A stretch of 64,000 nt of DNA from Micromonospora sediminicola (GTDB lineage: Bacteria; Actinomycetota; Actinomycetes; Mycobacteriales; Micromonosporaceae): positions 1,915,001 through 1,979,000 of the forward strand of contig NZ_FLRH01000004.1 of NCBI RefSeq assembly GCF_900089585.1, read 5' to 3'. Positions 32,849-40,712 of this stretch are shown piece after piece; positions within the stretch are counted from its first letter, which is position 1, and each line of letters begins with the position of its first letter. The notes under the pieces are model-generated. The model was not told the origin of the DNA. It ran no database searches and saw nothing but the letters and a program-made list of their open reading frames with translations. A program made the position numbers and the translations under genes.

Positions 32849-33820
32849 TCAGGAAGCCGCGCCGGACTCGTATCCCATGGCGGGGATGACCGGGCCGAGA
32901 GCTTCCTCGATGGACCTGCGGGTCTCGTCGTCGAACTGGTCGGCGCGATGCGTCAGCCGGTGCGACTGGAACGTGGACGCGGTGACGACGTCGTCCACCC
33001 CCAGCCGTTCGAACAGGGCGCGCCGCTGCCCGGGCCAGTCGGCGGCCAGGTCCTCCGCCTTCACCTCGACGTAGCGCCGGCCCGCCAGGTCGGCCGCCTG
33101 CTTCCAGGCCAGCCACCGGTGATAGACCGGCTTGAGGTAGGCGAGCACGCCGTCCACGGTCGGCGGCGCCCACGGCTGGTCCAGGTGCGAGGCGAGCACC
33201 GAGACCGGGTGACGCGTGATGTGCACGATGGTCGCCTCGGGCAGCAGCTCCCAGAGGAAGTCCATGTTGAGCAGGTTGAACGGCGTCTTCTCGCACCAGG
33301 TCGGCTTGCCCGCGTCGGCGGCCGCCCCACCGAACAGGGTGTCGACCAGGCCCCGGAGGATCGCCACCAGCTCGCTCCGGTCATGGAAGTATCGGGGCAG
33401 CACCCGCCGGCGACTCACCGGCGCGAACGGTCCCGCGGGCCGGTCGCCGTTCCCGAACCCCTCCGGGGGCGCGGGTTCGTCGTACACTTCCGCGATCAAC
33501 TGGGGCCAGAGCTGGTGTACGGCGTCCCGGTAGCGCCGCTCGCCGACCAACTCGGGGACGGTCCTGCCACGATCGTCCCGCCGGCCGGGCAGTCGCACGG
33601 TGAGGAATTCGCCGAGTCGGCGCAGGGCGTCCTCGGCCACGACCGGGTCGTACCGATCGGTGAGCGCGTCGGTCAGGTCCCGCAGGCCACCGGGGTCGAC
33701 GAGGAACCTGGTCTCCATGGGGATCCGGTGGATCAACGGGTGTTGGCCGATGATGTCGGCGATCCGTGACGTTCCCGAGCGACCCGTACCGGCGACGAGG
33801 ACCGGGGAGGGGGACGGCAT
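32849..33820 (-). CDS. sulfotransferase family protein
   Basis: A 323-residue PAPS-dependent sulfotransferase-like protein. The 5'-phosphosulfate-binding loop is VLVAGTGRSGTSRIADII (residues about 7-24) and the 3'-phosphate-binding region is VHITRHPVSVLASH (about 195-208). The KTPFNLLNM stretch fits the fold. Actinobacterial members sulfate lipids, glycans or natural products; the acceptor cannot be told. It has no operon partner here and diverges from the kinase-NTF2 fusion gene. Confidence 0.88.
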   Translation of the reverse strand: MPSPSPVLVAGTGRSGTSRIADIIGQHPLIHRIPMETRFLVDPGGLRDLTDALTDRYDPVVAEDALRRLGEFLTVRLPGRRDDRGRTVPELVGERRYRDAVHQLWPQLIAEVYDEPAPPEGFGNGDRPAGPFAPVSRRRVLPRYFHDRSELVAILRGLVDTLFGGAAADAGKPTWCEKTPFNLLNMDFLWELLPEATIVHITRHPVSVLASHLDQPWAPPTVDGVLAYLKPVYHRWLAWKQAADLAGRRYVEVKAEDLAADWPGQRRALFERLGVDDVVTASTFQSHRLTHRADQFDDETRRSIEEALGPVIPAMGYESGAAS

Positions 33821-33945
33821 GGCAGGCAGTCAATCGCTCCGCCTGATGTCCGGGCAAGCGAGTTGTCGTCGCACCGGTACCCCACGGCTGGGCGCATAGG
33901 GTCGACTCGGCATGGACAACTCGCGCGACCGGGACGGGGCGGGAC

Positions 33946-35037
33946 ATGGACCGGGGCACCCGTGGCGACCTGCTCGGCCGACTGGCCGACGCGGTCGGAG
34001 CAGTCACCGTCGCGCACCCGGTCCGGGTCGCCGTCGACGGGCCGCCCGCCACCGGCAAGACCACGCTCGCCGACGAGTTGGCGGCGGTCCTGCGCGCACG
34101 GGGCCGGTTCGTCATCCGGGCCACGGTCGACGACTTCCTCTTCCCCAGGGCGCTGCGCTACCGGCGCGGCGAATACTCGGCCGAGGGCTGCTACGTCGAC
34201 ACCCATGACCACGGCGCGCTGAACCGGGTCCTGCTCGATCCGCTCGGCCCGGGTGGGGACCGACGCTTCCAGCACGCGGTCTACGACCACCGCACCGACA
34301 CCGTGCTGGCCCCGCCGGTCACGACCGCACCCGCCGACGCCGTGCTGATCGTCGACGGTGTCTTCCTCCTGCGGCCGGAACTGATCGACCGGTGGGAGCT
34401 GCGCGTCTTCGTGTCGACCGCGCCCGACCGGACCGTGGACCGCGCGGTGGTCCGGGAGCGCCACGTGTCGACCCGGGCCGACGTGGAACGGCGGTGGCGC
34501 GAGCGCTACCTCCCCGCCCAGCGGCTCTACTTCTCCCGGGCCCGCCCGACCGAGCGCGCCGACGTCGTCGTGCACAACGACGACCCCCGGCAGCCGGCCT
34601 GGCAGACCCGGACCTCCCGCGCGCCGCGCTCCTCGGGTGGCAAGCTGGCGACCATGGACAGGAAGCAGGTGGCCGACTGGATCGCGGCGTACGAACAGGC
34701 GTGGCGGACACCGGGAACGGCGGCGCTCGACTCGATCTTCACGGCCGATGCGACCTACCGGCAGGGGCCGTACCGGGAGCCGGTCGTCGGCCTTCCCGCC
34801 ATCGCCCGGATGTGGGAGAGCGAGCGCGAGGGCCCCGACGAGGTCTTCGAGATGACCGGGAGGGTCGTCGCCGTCGACGGTGACACCGGGGTCGCCCGGG
34901 TGCAGGTGCGCTACGGCGACCCCGCCGACCAGGAGTGGCAGGACCTGTGGATCATGCGGTTCGTTGAGGACGGCCGGTGCAGGTCCTTCGAGGAGTGGCC
35001 GTTCGCGCCGGAACAGCGGACCGCCGCCGCCGGCTGA
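33946..35037 (+). CDS. uridine kinase-like P-loop protein fused to an NTF2/SnoaL-like domain
   Basis: 363 residues in two parts. Residues 1 to about 220 are a uridine-kinase-like P-loop NTPase: Walker A GPPATGKTT (32-40), the lid/Walker-B-like DDFLFPRALRYRRG and DAVLIVDGVFLL, and R-rich C-terminal helices. After a linker rich in Arg/Ser, residues 237-363 form a separate NTF2-like (SnoaL-type) domain starting MDRKQVADWIAAYEQAW. The join is in frame with no stop. Met237 (ATG 34654) could be an internal start for the second domain, so one fused and one separate product are both possible. I do not know this combination as a named family. Confidence 0.8.
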   Translation: MDRGTRGDLLGRLADAVGAVTVAHPVRVAVDGPPATGKTTLADELAAVLRARGRFVIRATVDDFLFPRALRYRRGEYSAEGCYVDTHDHGALNRVLLDPLGPGGDRRFQHAVYDHRTDTVLAPPVTTAPADAVLIVDGVFLLRPELIDRWELRVFVSTAPDRTVDRAVVRERHVSTRADVERRWRERYLPAQRLYFSRARPTERADVVVHNDDPRQPAWQTRTSRAPRSSGGKLATMDRKQVADWIAAYEQAWRTPGTAALDSIFTADATYRQGPYREPVVGLPAIARMWESEREGPDEVFEMTGRVVAVDGDTGVARVQVRYGDPADQEWQDLWIMRFVEDGRCRSFEEWPFAPEQRTAAAG

Positions 35038-35097
35038 GGCCGACACCGTTGCCCGGTCGTGTCACCCGCGAGACCTTCGGTGCCTACCGTCGGAGCA

Positions 35098-35427
35098 ATG
35101 CGATCCCGCGCGGCGACGACGGCAGCGACGGTGGTCACCGTGCTGTCGGGACTGCTCACCCTGCTCGGCTGCCTCAGTTGCCTGCCGTTCCTCGCGCCCA
35201 CCGCACCGTGTCCGAACGACACGGCCGACTCGTTCCAACAGGCGAGGATCGTCCTCTTCCTGCTCAGCGTGGTGATGCTGCTGGCGGCGGCCCTGTCGAT
35301 CGCGCTCGCCTGGGGCGGCAGGTGGAGCCACTTCCCGAACCCCTGGCCGTGGCTCGCCGTCTCCGTGCTCGCCATGGCCCTGAGCGCGAGCATGACGATT
35401 CCGATCGACCGGTTGAGTTCCTGCTGA
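35098..35427 (+). CDS. small membrane protein, unknown function
   Basis: A 109-residue protein with three predicted membrane helices (about 10-32, 52-73 and 83-104) and cysteines in the first loop (LLGCLSCLPF; CPND). No family recognised. ATG 35098 has CGGAGC directly upstream and TACCGT (35085-35090) as possible -10. Its stop codon lies inside the stem of a bidirectional terminator. Confidence 0.7.
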   Translation: MRSRAATTAATVVTVLSGLLTLLGCLSCLPFLAPTAPCPNDTADSFQQARIVLFLLSVVMLLAAALSIALAWGGRWSHFPNPWPWLAVSVLAMALSASMTIPIDRLSSC

Positions 35428-35455
35428 CGGTCGCCGCGACGACGGCGACCGTCAG
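35424..35455. terminator. bidirectional terminator containing both stop codons
   Basis: A perfect 13-bp stem (CTGACGGTCGCCG / CGGCGACCGTCAG) with loop CGACGA. The stop codons of both convergent genes (35425-35427 and 35454-35452) lie in the stem. Confidence 0.8.
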
Positions 35456-35640
35456 GAACGCTTGGTGTACGCGACGAACGCCGCCCAACTCGCCGGCGTG
35501 AACGTCAGCGCCGGCCCCTGCCGGTCCTTGCTGTCGCGGACGCCGACCACGCCGGGCAGGTTGTCGGCCACCTCGACGCAGTCACCGGAGTTGCCGCTGC
35601 TGCGGGTGCTCTTACGCCAGGTCGCGCCGGTCAGCTCCAT
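35452..35640 (-). CDS. DUF397 domain protein
   Basis: A 62-residue DUF397 protein: MELTGATWRKSTRSSGNSGD, then CVEVADNLPGVVGVRDSKD and LTFTPASWAAFVA, the complete family pattern. DUF397 genes in actinobacteria normally follow an XRE-type DUF5753 regulator, as in the WhiJ-like pairs of Streptomyces. Here the start ATG overlaps the stop of a truncated copy of that regulator (see 35631-35792), so this DUF397 gene appears to have lost its partner. Confidence 0.93.
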   Translation of the reverse strand: MELTGATWRKSTRSSGNSGDCVEVADNLPGVVGVRDSKDRQGPALTFTPASWAAFVAYTKRS

Positions 35641-35792
35641 CGCTTCGCCGCCTCCGAGATCACCGCCAGGGTCGCCCCGTGCGGCATGGCCTCCGCGCGG
35701 ACGGACTCCCAGGTCTGCCGCAGCGAGTTTACGTCTGCTGTCCGCTCCACAATGGTGCCGTGCAACTGATTGTCGAGGTAGCCCACATCGTC
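35631..35792 (-). pseudogene. C-terminal remnant of an XRE/DUF5753 regulator
   Basis: The reverse-strand frame ending at 35631 reads DDVGYLDNQLHGTIVE, then LRQTWESVRAEAMPHGATLA and ends AAKRWS. This matches the extreme C-terminus of XRE-DUF5753 regulators, which lie just upstream of DUF397 genes. Upstream of about 35792 the similarity stops and the opposite strand carries another coding-looking segment. The N-terminal HTH and most of DUF5753 are absent, so the gene is a decayed fragment. Confidence 0.7.
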
Positions 35793-35963
35793 ACCGTCCG
35801 GATCGGCCTGGCCATCTACCTGTGCGGGCTGCTCTACGAGGCGACGCGCGACCTCTACCGGCTCAATCCCGACGACGCGCCGTCGCCGACCGAGATGTTC
35901 ACCCGGTTCGTCGCCTGGGGCCCGCACCGCCGCCCGATCGTCGCGCCGCCCGGCGGGTGGTAG
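35760..35963 (+). CDS. small protein or gene fragment, unknown function
   Basis: A possible 67-residue product starting at GTG 35760. It has one hydrophobic segment (VTVRIGLAIYLCGLLYEATR) and a charged C-terminal half with normal GC-rich third positions (DAPSPTEMFTRFVAWGPH). Its first bases overlap the regulator remnant on the other strand, so it may be a truncated gene brought in by the same rearrangement. No family recognised and no clear ribosome binding site. Confidence 0.4.
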   Translation: MQLIVEVAHIVTVRIGLAIYLCGLLYEATRDLYRLNPDDAPSPTEMFTRFVAWGPHRRPIVAPPGGW

Positions 35964-35966
35964 GCG

Positions 35967-36374
35967 TCATCGCGGAGGCTGCATGGCCTGCGCGATGGCG
36001 AGCGTGTGCTGGTACTCGCGCCAGTGGGCGAGCTTGCCGTCCCGGGTCCGCAGCACCCCGATGAACGGCGCCGAAGCGGTCACCCCGGTCGTCGTGTGCG
36101 TGCCGACCAGTTCGTATTCGACCACGATCACGTCGGGGTCGACGGTCTCGTGCACGACCACGTTGCGGCAGTCGTCGAACCGGACCGGGAACTCCGCCCG
36201 AGCGGCTCGGGTCCAGTCGAGGACCTGCCGCTTCCCCTCGGTGCGCGTCGGGTGGCCGGGTGCGGCGAACGGCGTCTCGATCACCACGTCGTCGGCGAGG
36301 GAGCCCGCCTCGTAGGTGGGCAGGTTCGCGAGCCACCGGGCTCGCATGCGGTCGAAGACCTCGGCTGGCGTCAT
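35967..36374 (-). CDS. SnoaL-like (NTF2 fold) protein
   Basis: A 135-residue NTF2-fold protein of the SnoaL-like type (MTPAEVFDRMRARWL; ADDVVIETPFAAPG; WREYQHTLAIAQAM). Members are polyketide cyclases, isomerases or binding proteins; the function here is unknown. ATG 36374 follows CCAGGAGGCGGAC. It diverges from the TetR gene at 36398, and that regulator's sites (36390-36435) probably control it. Confidence 0.8.
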   Translation of the reverse strand: MTPAEVFDRMRARWLANLPTYEAGSLADDVVIETPFAAPGHPTRTEGKRQVLDWTRAARAEFPVRFDDCRNVVVHETVDPDVIVVEYELVGTHTTTGVTASAPFIGVLRTRDGKLAHWREYQHTLAIAQAMQPPR

Positions 36375-36386
36375 GTCCGCCTCCTG

Positions 36387-36392
36387 GATAAT
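36387..36392 (+). promoter_or_regulatory. -10 element of the TetR gene
   Basis: GATAAT lies 5 nt before ATG 36398, suggesting a leaderless mRNA. The -10 overlaps the first of the two repeated operator-like boxes. Confidence 0.4.
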
Positions 36393-36404
36393 GAGCGATG
36401 ACTC
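36390..36404. promoter_or_regulatory. operator-like box 1
   Basis: AATGAGCGATGACTC contains a dyad (GAG/CTC) and repeats, with 12 of 15 positions matching, at 36421-36435, 31 bp (about three helical turns) downstream. Confidence 0.5.
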
Positions 36405-36976
36405 GACTTGTCCCCCACAATAATGAGTGGAGACTCACTTTGGTAGAGGGATCGCCGCTACGTGCCGACGCGCAGCGCAACCGGGCACGCATCCTCGACG
36501 CCGCCGAGGCGGTCTTCGCCGAGTTCGGCACGCGCGCCTCCACGGAGGAGGTGGCGCGTCGGGCGGGCCTCGCCATCGGCACGGTCTTCCGCCACTTCCC
36601 CACCAAGGACGACCTGCTCACCGCGATCATGAAGCGGCTGCTCGCGCAACTGGTCGAGGACGCCGGCGAACGCGACCTCTTCGCGTTCTTCGGGCATGCC
36701 GTGGCTCAGGCCGCGGCGAAGAAGGCCGCCGTCGACCTGCTCGCCGGGTCCGGGATCGACATCCGGGTTCCGGACGCGCTGGGCCACCTCAGCGACGCGG
36801 TGGGGAGGCTGCTGACCCAGGCCCAGGACGCCGGGGCGGTAGCCGCGTCGGTCCGGCTGCCCGAGGTGATGGCGCTGCTGGCCAGCCTGTGTCAGGGCGC
36901 CCTGCACGGCGGGTGGGACGACCACCTGCAAGCCCGCACACTCGCGGTTGTCTTCGCCGGCCTGAAGGGGTGTTAA
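36398..36976 (+). CDS. TetR family regulator
   Basis: A 192-residue TetR protein. The HTH covers residues about 22-65 (RNRARILDAAEAVFAEFGTR; STEEVARRAGLAIGTVFRHF; TKDDLL), followed by a helical ligand domain. ATG 36398 sits behind a leaderless-type promoter, but the mature homologous part begins near residue 20; TTG 36440 is an alternative start that would leave box 2 untranslated. The last codons and TAA stop (36974-36976) lie inside the repeat element at 36970-37026, so the element supplies this gene's stop. It diverges from the SnoaL gene. Confidence 0.85.
   Translation: MTRLVPHNNEWRLTLVEGSPLRADAQRNRARILDAAEAVFAEFGTRASTEEVARRAGLAIGTVFRHFPTKDDLLTAIMKRLLAQLVEDAGERDLFAFFGHAVAQAAAKKAAVDLLAGSGIDIRVPDALGHLSDAVGRLLTQAQDAGAVAASVRLPEVMALLASLCQGALHGGWDDHLQARTLAVVFAGLKGC
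36421..36435. promoter_or_regulatory. operator-like box 2
   Basis: AATGAGTGGAGACTC, a dyad GAGT/ACTC with 4-nt spacer, second copy of the box at 36390. It lies within the annotated TetR reading frame if ATG 36398 is used. Confidence 0.5.
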
Positions 36977-37026
36977 TAGGGGCCCCCTCCTATGCAGAAT
37001 GCGTTAACAGGGGGCCCCTCCTTACA
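36970..37026. repeat. 3'-end GGGGCCCC element, copy 1
   Basis: Read from the stop of the ABC ATPase gene on the reverse strand, the element begins 5 nt after the TGA: AAGGAGGGGCCCC, TGTTAACGC, a short ATTCTGCAT spacer, then AGGAGGGGGCCCC and ATTAACAC. It contains two tandem halves, each around a GGGGCCCC core. The TetR gene's stop TAA is part of it. Copies 2-4 are at 54065, 57782 and 59089. Confidence 0.85.
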
Positions 37027-37028
37027 TC

Positions 37029-38348
37029 TCAGCGCCAGCCGACGTCGATGCGGTCGCCGCGCTCGTCGAAGAAGTGCAGCGCGTCCATCCGCACCTGCAC
37101 CGCGAGCGGATGCCCGGAGGCCACCTGCGGGTACGGCGCCAGCCGTACCGCCAGCTCCGCCGGGCGGCGGTGGTGCCGGCCCGGGTCGGGCAGCACGCTG
37201 GTGCGGTTGCCACCGCCACCGCCGTTGGGTGCGGGGGCCGCGGCGGGCGCGGACTCCGCCGCGCGACCGGTCAGCCGCTGCATCACCTGACCGAACCGGC
37301 GCAGGCTGCGCTGCCCGGGTGCGGCCCGCTCGACCGGGGTGCCCATCTCGTCGACCACGATCGCGGTGGCGCCGATGTCGAGGAAGGCCAGCGACTCGTG
37401 GCCGTGGTGCTCCAGGTAGCGGATCCGGCCGTGCAGCACGTCGCCCGGGGTGTCCGGGGCGACCGGGGTGAGCGCCTCGGCCCGCATGCCGACCACGATC
37501 CGCTCGCCGTGGTAGTGCGCCACGGCCCGGCTGCGGATGTCGTCCCACGGCAGGTAGAGCGCCTGCTCACCGAGGTTCAGCGCGACGTACCGGTCGAGGT
37601 GGACGTAGACGGACGCCTCCAGCAGGTTCATCCGGGGGCTGCCCAGGAAGGCGGCGACGTAGAGCGTGGCCGGCCGGCCGTACACCTGGGTGGGGGTGCC
37701 CACGTCCTGGAGCACGCCCTTGCGCATGATGGCGACCCGATCGGCCATGGTGAGCGCCTCGGCCTGGTCGTGGGTGACGTAGATGGTGGTGACGCCCAGC
37801 TCGCGGGTGAGGCCGGAGATCTCCGCCCGCAGCTCGGCGCGGAGCCCGCTGTCCAGGTTGGACAACGGCTCGTCCATCAGGAAGAGGCCGGGGCGGCGCA
37901 CTATCGCCCGGCCCATGGCGACCCGCTGCCGCTGGCCGCCGGAGAGCTGGCTGGGCTTGCGCGCGAGCACGTCGCCGATGCCCAGCGCGCCGGCCACGTC
38001 CTGGATCCGCTCGCCACGCGGCCCGGGCTCGACCCCGGAGAGCCGCAACGGGAAGCCGATGTTGTCACCGACGGTCATGTGCGGATAGAGCGCGAAGTCC
38101 TGGAAGACCATGGCGATCTTCCGGTCCCGCGGCGGCAGGTCGTTGGCGAGTTCACCACCGAGCATGACCGCGCCGGAGGTGGGATCCTCCAGCCCGGCCA
38201 CCATCCGCAGCACGGTGGACTTGCCGCAGCCCGACGGGCCGAGCAGCACCATGAACTCGCCGTCGTTGACGTCCAGATTGATGGTGTCGACCGCGATCGT
38301 TCCGTCCTGGAACACCTTGGTGACATCCTTGAGCGCGACGGTGGTCAC
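37029..38348 (-). CDS. sugar-type ABC transporter ATP-binding protein (UgpC/MsmK-like)
   Basis: A 439-residue CUT1-type ATPase that energises carbohydrate importers. Walker A is GPSGCGKST (residues 37-45), then MVFQDFALYPHM, signature LSGGQRQRVAMGRAI, Walker B LFLMDEPLSNLD and switch His THDQAEAL. The C-terminal regulatory TOBE/MalK-like region (about 240-439) contains an unusual Ala/Pro/Gly-rich insert with GGGGG around residues 375-395. No permease or binding protein is adjacent; in actinobacteria one MsmK/MsiK-like ATPase can serve several importers. GTG 38348 is chosen because GGGAGG lies 6 nt upstream; GTG 38354 is the other option. Confidence 0.93.
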   Translation of the reverse strand: MTTVALKDVTKVFQDGTIAVDTINLDVNDGEFMVLLGPSGCGKSTVLRMVAGLEDPTSGAVMLGGELANDLPPRDRKIAMVFQDFALYPHMTVGDNIGFPLRLSGVEPGPRGERIQDVAGALGIGDVLARKPSQLSGGQRQRVAMGRAIVRRPGLFLMDEPLSNLDSGLRAELRAEISGLTRELGVTTIYVTHDQAEALTMADRVAIMRKGVLQDVGTPTQVYGRPATLYVAAFLGSPRMNLLEASVYVHLDRYVALNLGEQALYLPWDDIRSRAVAHYHGERIVVGMRAEALTPVAPDTPGDVLHGRIRYLEHHGHESLAFLDIGATAIVVDEMGTPVERAAPGQRSLRRFGQVMQRLTGRAAESAPAAAPAPNGGGGGNRTSVLPDPGRHHRRPAELAVRLAPYPQVASGHPLAVQVRMDALHFFDERGDRIDVGWR

Positions 38349-38506
38349 CGTCACCTCCCCAGTCGCTCGCCCGAACCCGGCAATGACTGTGACCAGGATC
38401 ATCGGATCCGCACATCGGGTAAACGTGCCATGTTCGTCTCGTGACAGTCCTATTAAGCGGTCTTCGCCGGACCTCACAGTTAAGTGACCGGCCAGTAACC
38501 GTTTTT

Positions 38507-40696
38507 TCACGCCGGTTCGTGGAGAAAGACCCGCCGCACCACCCGCTCGGCGGCGCGCCCGTCGTCGAGCGCGCAGAACCGGTCCCGGAACGCCGCCCGC
38601 GCCCGCCGGGCCGTCTCGTCGTCGACCGCGCCGGAGCGGAACACGTCGAGCAGCCCGGGAAAGTCCACCGCCACCGCGCCCGGCGGCTCGGCGAGCAGGT
38701 CGAAGTAGACGCCCCGGGCCACCCGGTACGCGTCCCAGTCCGGGGCGTAGACCACGATCGGCCGGTCCAGCACGCCATAGTCGAACATCGCCGAGGAGTA
38801 GTCGGTGACCAGCACGTCGGCGGCCAGATAGAGGTCCTCCACCCGGTCGTGGGCGCTCACGTCCAGCACGCCGTCCGCCGCCGGTCCCCCCGGGTGACGC
38901 TCCCGGTCGTGGAAGTAGTGGCTGCGCATCAGCAGCCGTCCGGCGGGGCCGAGCACGTCGCGCATCCGGTCCGGGTCGAACGGTGGCCGCCAGCCGGGCA
39001 GGTGCTCGCGGTGCGTCGGCGCGTAGAGCACCACGTACTCGTCGGCTCCCAGGCCGAGCGCGGCGCGGGCCCGGCGGCACTCCTCGGGCGTCGCCCGGAC
39101 CAGCCGGTCGTTGCGCGGGTAGCCGACCTCCAGCGTGGTGTAGTCCGCCGGGTACGCCCGCTCCCACATCTGCGTCGAGAAGCTGTTCGAGGTGATGCTG
39201 TAGTCCCAGCGGTCCACCCGGCGCAGCAGCCCGGCGAAGTTCATCCCCATCGCGCCGACCGGGAAGCGCTGCTGGTCCAACCCCATCACCTTGACCGGCG
39301 TGCCGTGGTGGGTCTGCACGTGCACCGAACCCTGGCGCTTGCGGACGAAGTCCGGGAAGTTGACGTTGTTGACCAGCCAGTGCGCCCGGGCCAGCACCCG
39401 GTGGTACTCCCGCGTCCCGGCGATCACGTACTCCACCCCCGGCGGCAACGCGGCCACCCGGTCCCGCCGCACGATCCACACCCCGCGCACCTGCGGCGCG
39501 AGCCGCCGCGCGGCCTCGTAGATCGCGGCCGGGTTGCACGAGTAACCGCGGTACCAGTAGGCCGCGTAGACCGCCAGCGTCGGGTCGATCGGCCGGCGCA
39601 GCTCGGCCCGGTAGTACTCGCGCAACGCGGTGTCCCGCGCCCGCCGGGCGGTACGCCGGACCACCGGCGCCACCCGCCGGCGGGCTCCCACGGCGGTCCG
39701 CCGGGCGACCTCCCCCGCCTGGTGGGCCTCGCGCAACGCGCTGAACGTCCGCCACCGCCCGGCCGCCACCAGGCGGTGCTTGAGCCCCTCCACGCCCGGC
39801 GGGACCGGATAACCCTCGGGCGGCAGGAAGCGGACGTAGTCGGCGTGCATCTGGGCGAAGAACGGGGCCCGCAGTTCCGGCGCGATCCGGTCGCCGTTGC
39901 CGAGCACGGTCAGGTGGTGCCAGACCATCCGCTCGAAGATCGCCGGCCGCAGCCCGGCCACCGCCGGACCCCACCGGTCCATCAGCCGGAACACCCGGTG
40001 CCACTGGGCGAACACCTCGAAGTGCCGGTCGCCCCGGGTCCGGGTGATCGCCCCGGTGCGGCGCTGCCGGTAGTTCAGGCAGACCCGGTCCAGCACCCCG
40101 ATCCGGTCGGCCGCCATCAACGCCGGATAGCTGAACGAGACGTCCTCGTACCAGCCCGGCTCGAAGCGGAGCCCGCGTTCGACCAGGAACTCCCGGCGGA
40201 CCAGGCGGTTCCAGGCGGTGTGCAGCAGCCGCAGCGTCTCCGGCCGGTCCCGCAGCGCGAACGTGGTCGCGCCGGGTGGCTCCGGGAAGACGTCACGCAT
40301 GGCGCTGCGGGTGCCGACGTTGTTCCAGTGCGCCCGGACGTGGTCCACCAGCAGCACGTCCGGGCGGGTGTCGCGGAGCCGGTCGGCGACGTGCGGCAGG
40401 CAGCCGGGCACCAGCCAGTCGTCCCCGTCGACGAACCACACGTACTCGCCGACGGCCCGGTCCAGCCCGATGTTGCGGGCCGGACCGAGCCCGACGTTCT
40501 CGGCGAGCCGGACCGGGTGGACCCGGGCGTCGCGGGCCGCGTACTCGGCCAGGATCTCGCCGCTGTCGTCCGGGGACGCGTCGTCCACCCCGATCACCTC
40601 GAGGTCGCCGAACGGCTGGTCGAGGATCGAGTCGAGACACTCCCGCAGGTAGCCCTGCACCCGGTAGGCCGGCACGACGAAGCTGATCAGCGTCAT
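38507..40696 (-). CDS. GT2 glycosyltransferase fused to CDP-glycerol glycerophosphotransferase (TagF-like)
   Basis: A 729-residue two-domain protein. Residues 1 to about 250 are a family 2 glycosyltransferase (ISFVVPAYRVQGYLRECLDS; the DxD-type FVDGDDWL near 90). A linker with basic helices (about 330-390) follows, and residues about 390-729 are a CDP-glycerol:polyglycerol-phosphate glycerophosphotransferase domain (HHGTPVKVMGLD; VLYAPTHREH; LVTDYSSAMFDYGVL). It would add sugar and polyol-phosphate units to a wall teichoic-acid-like polymer on the cytoplasmic membrane face. ATG 40696 is preferred to earlier starts; the weak GGAGG is 14 nt upstream. It belongs to the wall-polymer cluster. Confidence 0.92.
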   Translation of the reverse strand: MTLISFVVPAYRVQGYLRECLDSILDQPFGDLEVIGVDDASPDDSGEILAEYAARDARVHPVRLAENVGLGPARNIGLDRAVGEYVWFVDGDDWLVPGCLPHVADRLRDTRPDVLLVDHVRAHWNNVGTRSAMRDVFPEPPGATTFALRDRPETLRLLHTAWNRLVRREFLVERGLRFEPGWYEDVSFSYPALMAADRIGVLDRVCLNYRQRRTGAITRTRGDRHFEVFAQWHRVFRLMDRWGPAVAGLRPAIFERMVWHHLTVLGNGDRIAPELRAPFFAQMHADYVRFLPPEGYPVPPGVEGLKHRLVAAGRWRTFSALREAHQAGEVARRTAVGARRRVAPVVRRTARRARDTALREYYRAELRRPIDPTLAVYAAYWYRGYSCNPAAIYEAARRLAPQVRGVWIVRRDRVAALPPGVEYVIAGTREYHRVLARAHWLVNNVNFPDFVRKRQGSVHVQTHHGTPVKVMGLDQQRFPVGAMGMNFAGLLRRVDRWDYSITSNSFSTQMWERAYPADYTTLEVGYPRNDRLVRATPEECRRARAALGLGADEYVVLYAPTHREHLPGWRPPFDPDRMRDVLGPAGRLLMRSHYFHDRERHPGGPAADGVLDVSAHDRVEDLYLAADVLVTDYSSAMFDYGVLDRPIVVYAPDWDAYRVARGVYFDLLAEPPGAVAVDFPGLLDVFRSGAVDDETARRARAAFRDRFCALDDGRAAERVVRRVFLHEPA

Positions 40697-40712
40697 CCCG
40701 GCCCGCCCTCCG

